NCBI GenBank assembly: GCA_017937065.1 | Contig: JAGBEI010000026.1 | Span: 1 to 64,000, forward strand | Source of the DNA: Clostridia bacterium | GTDB taxonomy: Bacteria; Bacillota; Clostridia; Oscillospirales; QAKW01 | Reading direction: 5' to 3' | Length of the DNA stretch: 64,000 bases | Shown here: positions 24,506-32,391 of the stretch, piece by piece | Position numbering within the stretch: position 1 is the stretch's first letter | Layout: the number at the start of each line of letters is the position of its first letter | Made by a program: the position numbers and the translations under genes | The notes under the pieces: model-generated | Databases searched by the model: none | What the model saw: only the letters and a program-made list of their open reading frames with translations | What the model was told of the DNA's origin: nothing

Positions 24506-26106
24506 TAATTTTGAGCTATAAAATCACACATTTCTTTAAAAACGGGAGCGCATGTTTTGGAGCCGGATTCTCCGTCTGCTACAAATACAGTTATTACATA
24601 CTGCGGGTCATCTGCGGGATAAAATCCGGTAAAGTACGTATTCAGTATCTCTTCACCGTCATCACCTATCTTCCCGGTTTGCGCGCTGGCTGTTTTACCT
24701 CCGGCAGTACCTACCGCAGGCGCTGCTGATGCTCCGGTACCGTCGCTCACACAATATACGCACATTTCTTTCAGCATCGCCGCAGTATCATCATTGATAA
24801 TCTTGGATTTATAGCTGTATCCGCTCTGATTATCAATCACACCGTCTATATACGTGCCATAATATATAGTTGGATTGACAAGATAGCCTCCGTTACACGT
24901 AACAGCAGTTATGCGTGCAATTTCCAACGGCGACATCATAAGACTTCCCTGGCCTATACTTAGATTGGCAACTGCGAGCATGCCGCTTTCCTGAGGAAGA
25001 ACGCCGGAAGAAGATGACATATCCTTTAATATTTTTATACTGCTGTCGGCACCGAATAGCTGAGCCGTTTCTATAATTTTGTCATATCCGAGCAGTTGAC
25101 CCAAAGCTATAAAATATGCATTGCATGACTGAGCAAATGCCTCTTTCATATTAAGCTTACCGTGATGCTTCTGATTTTGGCAGGTAAATACCCTGTCTGA
25201 TACGGATATTCCGCCGTTGCATTCAAATTCGAAATCAGCCAAACCGTTTTCAATGGCGCACGCCGCTATAATTATTTTAAATACAGAACCTACGGTCTGA
25301 TTGCTCATTGCATTATTAACAAGCTCGCCGTTATCCGATTCCAAATATTCAGTTATATTTTCCGCATCGAATGTGGGCAGGGATGACATGGCAAGTAAAT
25401 CTCCGCTGTTACAATCCATTATTATCGCAGCGCCCTTTTCCATGTGACGGCTCATGCTTTCCTCCAAAGCAACAGAAAGCTTTCGGTCAATAGTAAGAAT
25501 TATGCCGTTTGTAGTATCTTCATTATCACTTTGGGCTTCTATTCCGAGTCCGGCAATAACCCCGCGCAGTGCGTTTGTCGCATAACGAATGTACGTGTTT
25601 GAAGTAAACGCAGAAAGCTCATCATCAAAAGCCTTTTCAACACCCGACAATCCGCGTTTGCCCTCCGAGTCGAGATAACCTAATATATGAGTCGCTGTCG
25701 GCTGCTCCGAATACCTGGTGGTTCCCTCATAAACATAAACACCGTCCATAGGCTTTGGCTCAAAATAACTTCTTAAAACAAATACTGTTTCTTTTTGCAA
25801 TTTTGAATTAACGAAATCCTTATCACTACCGGTAAGCTCACAAATATATTCGATATTTTCTCTGTCAAAGCCGCGCGGATTGATAACAAGATAATATGCA
25901 AACTGATTGCCTGCAAGCGCGCATATATTCCTGTCATAAATAACACCTTTAGAGCTATACAGCTCGAGTGTTGCGCTGCGGCTTCCTGCCACTGCTTTTG
26001 TTTTATCGTTTATATCGCCAAAGGAAACATAGTATATCCTAAACAGCAGCATTACAAATATAAAAATCAATATCAAATACGTTATTCCGCTTCGTTTTAC
26101 CCACAT
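24502..26106 (-). CDS. SpoVD/PBP2-like penicillin-binding transpeptidase
   Basis: A 534-residue class B penicillin-binding protein with a short cytoplasmic tail, one membrane helix (about residues 7-28), a dimerisation-like region (about 45-190) and a transpeptidase domain (about 200-534). The active-site motifs are SVFK (Ser274-Lys277), SCN in AQSCNAYF, and KTA in GGKTASAQTG. The last departs from the usual KTG, having Ala at the third position. It cross-links peptidoglycan; the SpoVD-like architecture without PASTA repeats suggests a cortex or elongation role. ATG 26106 has AAGGCGG 9 nt upstream, better than an ATG at 26115 placed directly against it. Confidence 0.88.
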   Translation of the reverse strand: MWVKRSGITYLILIFIFVMLLFRIYYVSFGDINDKTKAVAGSRSATLELYSSKGVIYDRNICALAGNQFAYYLVINPRGFDRENIEYICELTGSDKDFVNSKLQKETVFVLRSYFEPKPMDGVYVYEGTTRYSEQPTATHILGYLDSEGKRGLSGVEKAFDDELSAFTSNTYIRYATNALRGVIAGLGIEAQSDNEDTTNGIILTIDRKLSVALEESMSRHMEKGAAIIMDCNSGDLLAMSSLPTFDAENITEYLESDNGELVNNAMSNQTVGSVFKIIIAACAIENGLADFEFECNGGISVSDRVFTCQNQKHHGKLNMKEAFAQSCNAYFIALGQLLGYDKIIETAQLFGADSSIKILKDMSSSSGVLPQESGMLAVANLSIGQGSLMMSPLEIARITAVTCNGGYLVNPTIYYGTYIDGVIDNQSGYSYKSKIINDDTAAMLKEMCVYCVSDGTGASAAPAVGTAGGKTASAQTGKIGDDGEEILNTYFTGFYPADDPQYVITVFVADGESGSKTCAPVFKEMCDFIAQNY

Positions 26107-26172
26107 AAATATCATCCGCCTTCTGATGATATTATTGACCGAAATGAACGTATTTTACATATTTAAAAATAA

Positions 26173-26198
26173 AAACGGGAATGAAAACATTCCCGTTT
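26173..26198 (-). terminator. Intrinsic terminator of the lipoprotein gene
   Basis: AAACGGGAATG pairs with CATTCCCGTTT around AAAA, with a T-run on the minus strand. Confidence 0.85.
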
Positions 26199-26229
26199 AA
26201 ATAAATCTGAAACAAATTAAATTAACAGT

Positions 26230-26850
26230 TTAACCTTCTGTGGTCTCATCGGCAGCATTTACAGGAGCATCCTTCTGAGCAAGCGACAGCTTACTTGTAA
26301 GCAAAAGCTCAAGCTGGTCATTTGTCAATACCTTATACTCACCGTTTATTTTGCCGACAGAAAGAGTTATCTCCTCTTCAACAGTGCCGATGCCGTTATC
26401 CTCAATCTCTTGAATCATAAGAGCGACTATAAGAAGCTGCGGGTCATTATTTTCATCAAGCACCCAATTCTGCAAATCCTCGGCAGACAGTGCCTGAGAA
26501 AGAACGGACATAAACGTGTTCTGATAAAGCGTATAAATATCAGGCATTGTAACACTGAGCTTTACCTCTTTAGCAGACGCCGACTTTATTGTATATGCAA
26601 GTTTGGAATTGGCCTTTTCATACAGATCTGCATAATAATCTTCAGTATATATATCATGCTTATAAGCCGTACCGGTATTGTCGGGGAAATCTTCTATGTA
26701 TTTGCTCATCTCGTTCATATCATATGTAGTGAGAGCCGTCATAAAATTCGTAACAACCTCTTTTGCCGCACCGGAGCCTGATTTACAGGACACAAGAGAT
26801 ACAGCAATAACCGCAGTCAAAGCAAAAGCAATAAATCTTTTAAATTTCAT
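26230..26850 (-). CDS. Lipoprotein of unknown function (DUF5105/DUF4878-like)
   Basis: A 206-residue secreted lipoprotein: signal peptide with lipobox LVSC (Cys22), then a region resembling the NTF2-like DUF4878/DUF5105 fold (AAKEVVTNFMTALTTYDMNEMSKYI; LAYTIKSASAKEVKLSVTM; EEEITLSVGKINGEYKVLTND). Such domains are common in surface lipoproteins of gut Clostridia; the ligand is unknown. It is a single-gene transcript with its own promoter, a structured leader whose hairpin strand can pair with the Shine-Dalgarno, and a terminator. GGAG lies 6 nt before the ATG. Confidence 0.75.
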   Translation of the reverse strand: MKFKRFIAFALTAVIAVSLVSCKSGSGAAKEVVTNFMTALTTYDMNEMSKYIEDFPDNTGTAYKHDIYTEDYYADLYEKANSKLAYTIKSASAKEVKLSVTMPDIYTLYQNTFMSVLSQALSAEDLQNWVLDENNDPQLLIVALMIQEIEDNGIGTVEEEITLSVGKINGEYKVLTNDQLELLLTSKLSLAQKDAPVNAADETTEG

Positions 26851-26913
26851 AAAAAACTCCGTTCTGCCACGTTATGGCTTACATATTTACCCCTTATCAG
26901 GGAGATTATATGT
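26851..26913 (-). promoter_or_regulatory. Structured 5' leader of the lipoprotein mRNA (candidate RNA switch)
   Basis: On the minus strand ACATAT (complement 26908-26913) pairs with ATATGT (complement 26881-26886), and an inner hairpin CTCCC-TGATAA-GGGG is separated by AAT/TAA internal loops. A second hairpin GCCA-TAACG-TGGC (26866-26878) follows. The inner-stem CUCC could instead pair with the Shine-Dalgarno GGAG (complement 26857-26860). I do not recognise a known riboswitch class. Confidence 0.4.
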
Positions 26914-26956
26914 CAAAAAGCACCGAAAATTACTTTTAAACATATAGTTTTTATAT

Positions 26957-26985
26957 ATTATAACACATAGTTTCTTGAACTTCAA
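26957..26985 (-). promoter_or_regulatory. Sigma-A promoter of the lipoprotein gene
   Basis: TTGAAG (complement 26980-26985), 17-nt spacer, TATAAT (complement 26957-26962). Confidence 0.78.
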
Positions 26986-27064
26986 GTTTTTTTAACCATT
27001 TTTTATAAAAAACATATTATGATTATGAGAGCTTAAAAAGCAATAACTTTACAGGAGGAAATTT

Positions 27065-27859
27065 ATGGAAAACATTAACAATTCAAACATAGCGGACTGC
27101 AAATTCAAAGACGAAGTGTGCATAAACGTCCAGCGCATTTATGATACATGTAAAGACAAAGACTGTTTTGCCGATTTAAGAGTTTATCTCAATCCCCAAG
27201 ACCAAAAAGTAATAGACAACGCAATCAATGTAAGAACCCACAAGTCAGAGCTGATCTGGGCGTCTGTTGACCTTGATCCCGTACCGTTCAATAAGGGCTT
27301 TTACTCTGTCAACATCATGTTCTTTTTCCTGCTTGAGTTCGAGGTTTACACAGGCGTCGGCAGACCGATAATTGTCGAGGGTCTTGCCTCTTGCAACAAA
27401 ACGGTTATACTGTTCGGAAGCGAAGGCAACAGTGTTACTTATTCTTCAAGACTCAGCGAGGAATCCAACGTAAGGCGCACCAAGAGCACGAGAAATCTGC
27501 CGATAGCGCAGGTAGATGTCGTAGACCCGATAGTTCTTAATGCAAAAACCGTACCTGCCAACAGCAAAATCTGCTGCTGCGAGACCGACCTTCAGTCAAT
27601 TCCCGAATGTGTTCTCTGCTGCTTTGATGAGGGTCTTACCTCCAACAGCGAGAGAAATCTCATTGTAACCATCGGCGTATTCAGTATTATCAGAATCGTC
27701 AGAGAGGTACAAATGCTTGTTCCGTCCGCCGAGTTCTGTCTGCCGGACAAAGAATGCAGCCCTGTCGACGAGGAAGAGCCCTGCAACTACTTTGAAAAGC
27801 TCTCATTCCCTACAAACGAATTCTTCCCGCCCGACTATAAAGGCGGCAGCTGCAAGTAA
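27065..27859 (+). CDS. Cys-rich conserved clostridial protein, function unknown
   Basis: A 264-residue soluble protein without signal peptide or membrane helix and with about 16 cysteines, several in clusters (ICCCETD, CVLCCFDE, CLPDKECS). The N-terminal VCINVQRIYDTCKDKDCFADLRVYL block and the C-terminal FPTNEFFPPD block resemble a family I have seen across spore-forming Clostridia annotated as hypothetical; I cannot name its function. Beta-rich central strands and paired cysteines would suit a structural or spore-coat protein, but that is only a guess. AGGAGG lies 7 nt before the ATG, and the gene is an isolated unit closed by a terminator. No clear sigma-A promoter is visible upstream. Confidence 0.8.
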   Translation: MENINNSNIADCKFKDEVCINVQRIYDTCKDKDCFADLRVYLNPQDQKVIDNAINVRTHKSELIWASVDLDPVPFNKGFYSVNIMFFFLLEFEVYTGVGRPIIVEGLASCNKTVILFGSEGNSVTYSSRLSEESNVRRTKSTRNLPIAQVDVVDPIVLNAKTVPANSKICCCETDLQSIPECVLCCFDEGLTSNSERNLIVTIGVFSIIRIVREVQMLVPSAEFCLPDKECSPVDEEEPCNYFEKLSFPTNEFFPPDYKGGSCK

Positions 27860-27870
27860 ATACACTTATA

Positions 27871-27897
27871 AAACGCGCCCTGAAATAGGGTGCGTTT
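27871..27897 (+). terminator. Intrinsic terminator after the Cys-rich protein
   Basis: AAACGCGCCCT pairs with AGGGTGCGTTT and is followed by a T-run. It may also end the convergent deaminase transcript. Confidence 0.85.
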
Positions 27898-27898
27898 T

Positions 27899-28399
27899 TT
27901 ATATCTGCGCACTCGAATATGCCGAGATACCGTCCAGTGAATCATCGTTATCAACCCAATCAGAAACACTGATTTCACGGTAATTATCTCTGTCGTCGCG
28001 CACAACCACCTTTTTGATTCCGGCATTTATTATCATTTTCTGACACATGGTACAGGAGTTTGCGTTCTCGACATATTCGCCTGTCGCAACCTCTCTGCCT
28101 ACAAGAAACAGCGTACTGCCGATCATATCGTTTCTCGAAGCAGAAATTATACAGTTTGCCTCGGCATGCACCGAGCGGCACAGCTCATATCTTTCTCCGC
28201 GGCGAAGCTTTAACCTTTCCCTGATACATTCACCGCAGTCACAGCAATTCATTCTCCCGCGCGGAGCTCCTGTATATCCCGTTGAAATAATTTGATCATG
28301 ATTAACGATAATTGCACCGAAATTGCGTCTCAAGCAGGTTCCGCGCGCAATTGCCGCCTCAGCTATATCTAAATAATAATTATATTTATCTCTTCTCAT
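27899..28399 (-). CDS. dCMP deaminase family protein (ComEB-like)
   Basis: A 166-residue zinc-dependent cytidine/deoxycytidylate deaminase. The catalytic zinc site is visible as HAE in CRSVHAEANCII (about residues 74-85) and the CTMC pair (C-x-x-C) near residue 111. A second cysteine cluster (NCCDCGECI) around residue 50 matches the structural zinc of dCMP deaminases. It converts dCMP to dUMP, feeding thymidylate synthesis. It is a single gene, convergent with the Cys-rich protein gene, with its 5' end facing the divergent thrS. Confidence 0.92.
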   Translation of the reverse strand: MRRDKYNYYLDIAEAAIARGTCLRRNFGAIIVNHDQIISTGYTGAPRGRMNCCDCGECIRERLKLRRGERYELCRSVHAEANCIISASRNDMIGSTLFLVGREVATGEYVENANSCTMCQKMIINAGIKKVVVRDDRDNYREISVSDWVDNDDSLDGISAYSSAQI

Positions 28400-28497
28400 A
28401 TTTTATCACCGTTTTTAGAATACTATATTTTCAACATTTTTTCAAGTAAATAATACAAATTTTGCAGTAAATAGTTTCCGAAAATATATTATAACTA

Positions 28498-28526
28498 TTG
28501 AAATTATCAGGTAAACATATTATAAT
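28498..28526 (+). promoter_or_regulatory. Sigma-A promoter of thrS
   Basis: TTGAAA (28498-28503), 17-nt spacer, TATAAT (28521-28526). The start codon is only 33 nt away, leaving no room for a T-box, unlike ileS and alaS here. Confidence 0.83.
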
Positions 28527-28558
28527 GTAAAAATATTAAAGTTTAGAAGGTGTTTGTT

Positions 28559-30484
28559 GTGAAAAAAATTAATATTAACGGAAAGCCTGTTGAAAGTGAT
28601 AAGGATACTGTTTTTGACGTGCTTTTCGATACAGATAAAGAGCTTGCACGCAACAGCGTGGCATGTAAAATAAACGGTAAGACATCAGAGCTCACAGCCA
28701 CTGTAAATGACGGAGATAATATTGAACCGCTCGGCACCGACACAGCGGACGGAAGAAAGGTTTTTTGGCACACGGCATCGCATGTCCTTGCACAGGCTGT
28801 AAAAAATCTGTATCCAAATGCAAAGCTGGCAATAGGTCCTGCAATTGATTCCGGCTTTTATTACGATTTTGATGTCGATACGCCTTTTAATGCCGAGGAT
28901 CTTGAAAAAATAACGGCTGAAATGAAACGTCTCGTAAAAGAACGCTATAAAATGGAGCGTATTGAAGTATCACCTGACAAAGCCCGTGAAATAATGAAGG
29001 ACGAGCCGTACAAGCTCGAGCTTATAGACGAACATGCAGGTAAAGGCGAGACTATCACGCTTTACAGACAGGGAAATTTTACCGACCTTTGCGCAGGGCC
29101 GCATCTTTTTGATATTTCAAAAATCAAAGCAGTAGCCCTGCTGTCTTCAACAGGTGCATACTGGCGCGGTGACAGTAAAAATAAGGCTCTTCAGAGAATA
29201 TACGGCATTGCTTTTCCCAAAGCCTCCGAGCTTGAAGAACATCTGCGTATGCTGGAGGAGGCAAAAAAACGCGACCACAACAAAATCGGCAGGGAGCTGG
29301 AATATTTCACAACCTCCGATGTAATAGGTCAGGGACTTCCCATTCTGCTGCCGAAAGGTGCAAAGGTTATTCAAATTCTTCAGCGCTTTGTTGAAGACGA
29401 AGAATACAAACGCGGATATTTGCTTACCAAAACCCCGCTGATGGCAAAAAGTGATCTTTATAAAATTTCGGGTCACTGGGGTCATTACAAAGAGGGAATG
29501 TTTGTTTTAGGCGACGAGGAGAAAGACAAGGAAGTTTTTGCTCTCCGTCCGATGACATGTCCGTTTCAGTATCAGGTATTTTTAAACAGAATGCGCTCAT
29601 ACCGCGATCTGCCGATGCGGCTGGGTGAAACGTCTACCCTGTTCAGAAACGAAGATTCCGGAGAAATGCACGGACTTATACGTGTACGCCAGTTTACAAT
29701 ATCCGAAGGACATTTAATCTGCACCCCCGAACAGCTGGAACAGGAATTCAAGGGCTGCCTCGAGCTGGCTCAGTACATGCTCGGCTGCGTCGGGCTTTCC
29801 GATGATATATCATACAGATTTTCGCAGTGGGATCCCCATGACCGCGATAAATACATCGGCACCGAAGAACAGTGGAATGAAGCTCAGGGTATGATGTACA
29901 ATATTCTTGACCATCTCGGCATAAAATACTCTATCGGAGTAGGAGAAGCCGCATTTTACGGTCCCAAGCTTGATATTCAAATTAAAAACGTCTACGGCAA
30001 AGAGGACACCCTCATCACAATCCAGATTGACCAGATGCTTGCCGCACAATTCGGAATGGAATATGTCGATAAAGACGGAAGCAAAAAAACTCCGTGTATT
30101 ATCCACAGAACCGCCATCGGATGCTATGAGCGTACTCTTGCCCTTATTCTCGAAAAATTTGCCGGTGCGCTTCCTACATGGATAGCCCCCGTGCAGGCGA
30201 CCGTAATGCCGATAAGCGACGCCCAGGCAGATTGTGCAAAGGAGGTCTGCGACAAGCTGTTTGCCGCGGGACTTCGTGTAAACGCCGATTACCGAAACGA
30301 AAAAATCGGATATAAAATACGCGAAGCACAGATGCAGAAAACGCCGTTTATGCTTATTATCGGAGACAAGGAGCTCCAGAGCGGCACTGTTGCGGTGCGT
30401 TCACGTAAAGACGGTGACTTAGGCTCTATGAGCGTCGATGAATTTATCACATATATAACAAAAATCATAAACGAACACAAATAA
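28559..30484 (+). CDS. thrS: Threonyl-tRNA synthetase
   Basis: A 641-residue class II synthetase in the complete bacterial form: TGS domain (1 to about 60), editing domain with HTASH near residue 70 and DLCAGPH near 180, catalytic core (about 240-530; motif 2 region ETSTLFRNEDSGEMHGLIRVRQF), and an anticodon-binding domain (about 535-641; PVQATVMPISDAQ). It charges tRNA-Thr and edits serine. The GTG start at 28559 has AAGGTG 7 nt upstream; the in-frame GTG at 28550 overlaps that Shine-Dalgarno. Confidence 0.96.
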   Translation: MKKININGKPVESDKDTVFDVLFDTDKELARNSVACKINGKTSELTATVNDGDNIEPLGTDTADGRKVFWHTASHVLAQAVKNLYPNAKLAIGPAIDSGFYYDFDVDTPFNAEDLEKITAEMKRLVKERYKMERIEVSPDKAREIMKDEPYKLELIDEHAGKGETITLYRQGNFTDLCAGPHLFDISKIKAVALLSSTGAYWRGDSKNKALQRIYGIAFPKASELEEHLRMLEEAKKRDHNKIGRELEYFTTSDVIGQGLPILLPKGAKVIQILQRFVEDEEYKRGYLLTKTPLMAKSDLYKISGHWGHYKEGMFVLGDEEKDKEVFALRPMTCPFQYQVFLNRMRSYRDLPMRLGETSTLFRNEDSGEMHGLIRVRQFTISEGHLICTPEQLEQEFKGCLELAQYMLGCVGLSDDISYRFSQWDPHDRDKYIGTEEQWNEAQGMMYNILDHLGIKYSIGVGEAAFYGPKLDIQIKNVYGKEDTLITIQIDQMLAAQFGMEYVDKDGSKKTPCIIHRTAIGCYERTLALILEKFAGALPTWIAPVQATVMPISDAQADCAKEVCDKLFAAGLRVNADYRNEKIGYKIREAQMQKTPFMLIIGDKELQSGTVAVRSRKDGDLGSMSVDEFITYITKIINEHK

Positions 30485-30487
30485 ATA

Positions 30488-30515
30488 AAAGCGGCAGTAA
30501 TTTTACTGCCGCTTT
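30488..30515 (+). terminator. Intrinsic terminator of thrS
   Basis: AAAGCGGCAGTAA pairs with TTACTGCCGCTTT; the trailing sequence is TATATA rather than a long T-run, so strength is uncertain. Confidence 0.7.
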
Positions 30516-30546
30516 ATATACGACAGGAGGAAATTATACAGACTGT

Positions 30547-32391
30547 ATGAAACAAAAATCGAAAACATTCGGTCGTTTTGATATGATAGTGTATTTTTTA
30601 AAAGGCAGTACGAGATTTTTTGTCATAAGCGTTCTGTCCTCGTTTCTGCTGTCAATTCTTCAGATGATAACGCCGAGAATTGTCAGCGTAACCGTGGATA
30701 GTATCATAGGCAACAGACCGCCGGAATACCCGAAAATTGTATCAATGTTAGGCGGAACACAATTTTTAAGAGAAAATATCTGGGTTATTGCGCTGATAAG
30801 CGCAGCCGTCGGCATAGTCACGACTGCTTTTCGGTATCTCAGCAGCTTTTACAATTCAAAAGGCGCGGAAAGCCTGATAAAAAACATACGTGACCTGCTG
30901 TTTAAAAAAGTTCTGCACCTGCCTTTGGCATGGCACATGGAAAATCGTACGGGCGATATAATACAGCGCTGCACAACAGATACCGAAACAATACGCAGCT
31001 TTATAGCGGATCAGCTTACAAGATTGCTTAACATTCTGATATTGATTGCCGTCTCGCTGTTTTGCGTCTTTTCCATACATGCAAGGCTCGCACTTTTGAC
31101 CCTGTTAACAATACCGATTGTAGTCAGCTACTCATATATATTTTATAAGCGCAGCAGCAAGCTGTTTACAGAATGTGATGAAAGCGAAGGCGTACTTTCA
31201 TCAATCGCGCAGGAAAATCTCACCGGCTCGCGTGTAGTCAAGGCTTTCGGACAAGAAGCATATGAAAAAGAAAAATTTGAAAAGCAAAATGACGACTATA
31301 CATCAAAATGGATGCACCTGTGCCGACTGTTAGCTGTGTACTGGGGAACAACAGACTTTGTTGCGGGAGCACAGATAATGCTGGTGCTTGTGCTCGGAAC
31401 CGTCGCCTGCATCAACGGCTCTCTTACTCCGGGAAATTTAATTTCATTTATATCTTATAACACTATGCTTATCTGGCCTGTCCGCCAGCTGGGAAGAATG
31501 ATTTCGGATATGAGCAAGGCAGGAGTTGCAGTCGACCGTATACGTTACATAATGAATTCCCGGGAGGAACTTGATACAGGAGCTAAGAAGGCTTTTTCAG
31601 CCGGCGACATTGAGTTTAAAAATGTAAGCTTCAGCTACGGCAGCTGCAAAGTGCTCGACAATATCAGTTTCAAATTAAAAAGAGGACAGGTGCTTGGCAT
31701 CGTCGGCGCGACCGGCAGCGGTAAGACAACTATAATGCTGCTTTTAACAAGACTTTGCACTGCGCAAAGCGGTACTATTACTATAAACGGAACCGATATT
31801 AATGATATAGAGCTGGGAGAACTTAGGAAAAATATCGGTACTGTTATGCAGGAGCCGTTCTTATTTTCCGGCACTCTGGCAGAAAATATAGCCATTACCG
31901 AAAAAGAACCTGACCCGGAAAAAATCAAGGCTGTGTCTGCGGTTGCATGTCTTGAGAAAACAGTAGAAGGATTTAAGGAAAAATACGAAACAATTGTCGG
32001 AGAGCGCGGGATAACACTTTCCGGAGGTCAGAAGCAGCGCACTGCTATTGCACGTATGCTCATGCTGAATTCTCCCGTAATGGTTCTTGACGATTCCCTT
32101 TCCGCAGTAGATACGGAAACCGATTCGAAAATACGGGCTAATTTGAGCGACAGCTTTGGCGGTGCCACTGTATTTTTGATATCTCACCGCCTGACATCGC
32201 TTATGAAAGCGGATACTGTCATCGTGCTCAGCGACGGGAAAATAACCGAAAGCGGTTCACCCGACAGTCTTTTGGAACAAAACGGACAATTTGCTGAAAT
32301 TTACAGAATGCAGATGACGCTTCCCGAGGAGCTTAAACAGATACAGCATGTTAAAAGTGATACGGAGGTGAAAATTACCGATGAAAAATAA
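30547..32391 (+). CDS. ABC exporter half-transporter, degenerate-site subunit
   Basis: A 614-residue type IV ABC exporter: six-helix membrane domain (about 15-320) and nucleotide-binding domain (about 345-600) with Walker A GATGSGKTT, signature LSGGQKQR and Walker B VMVLDDSLSAVD. The residue after Walker B is Asp instead of the catalytic Glu, while its signature is canonical. Together with the next gene (altered signature, intact Glu) it should form an asymmetric heterodimer with one degenerate ATP site, as in TM287/288 or BmrCD. AGGAGG lies 16 nt before the ATG, unusually far. It overlaps the partner by 11 nt. Confidence 0.93.
   Translation: MKQKSKTFGRFDMIVYFLKGSTRFFVISVLSSFLLSILQMITPRIVSVTVDSIIGNRPPEYPKIVSMLGGTQFLRENIWVIALISAAVGIVTTAFRYLSSFYNSKGAESLIKNIRDLLFKKVLHLPLAWHMENRTGDIIQRCTTDTETIRSFIADQLTRLLNILILIAVSLFCVFSIHARLALLTLLTIPIVVSYSYIFYKRSSKLFTECDESEGVLSSIAQENLTGSRVVKAFGQEAYEKEKFEKQNDDYTSKWMHLCRLLAVYWGTTDFVAGAQIMLVLVLGTVACINGSLTPGNLISFISYNTMLIWPVRQLGRMISDMSKAGVAVDRIRYIMNSREELDTGAKKAFSAGDIEFKNVSFSYGSCKVLDNISFKLKRGQVLGIVGATGSGKTTIMLLLTRLCTAQSGTITINGTDINDIELGELRKNIGTVMQEPFLFSGTLAENIAITEKEPDPEKIKAVSAVACLEKTVEGFKEKYETIVGERGITLSGGQKQRTAIARMLMLNSPVMVLDDSLSAVDTETDSKIRANLSDSFGGATVFLISHRLTSLMKADTVIVLSDGKITESGSPDSLLEQNGQFAEIYRMQMTLPEELKQIQHVKSDTEVKITDEK

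Noticed and set aside
26866-26913. Purine riboswitch in the lipoprotein leader
   Set aside because: The 5' part (CAUAUAAUC, then a GAUAA-type loop) resembles a purine aptamer, but the junction J2/3, the P3 loop and the closing P1 strand do not match and the gene is not purine-related.
28400-28558. T-box leader for thrS
   Set aside because: The promoter -10 is only 33 nt from the start codon and no specifier or T-box core is present.
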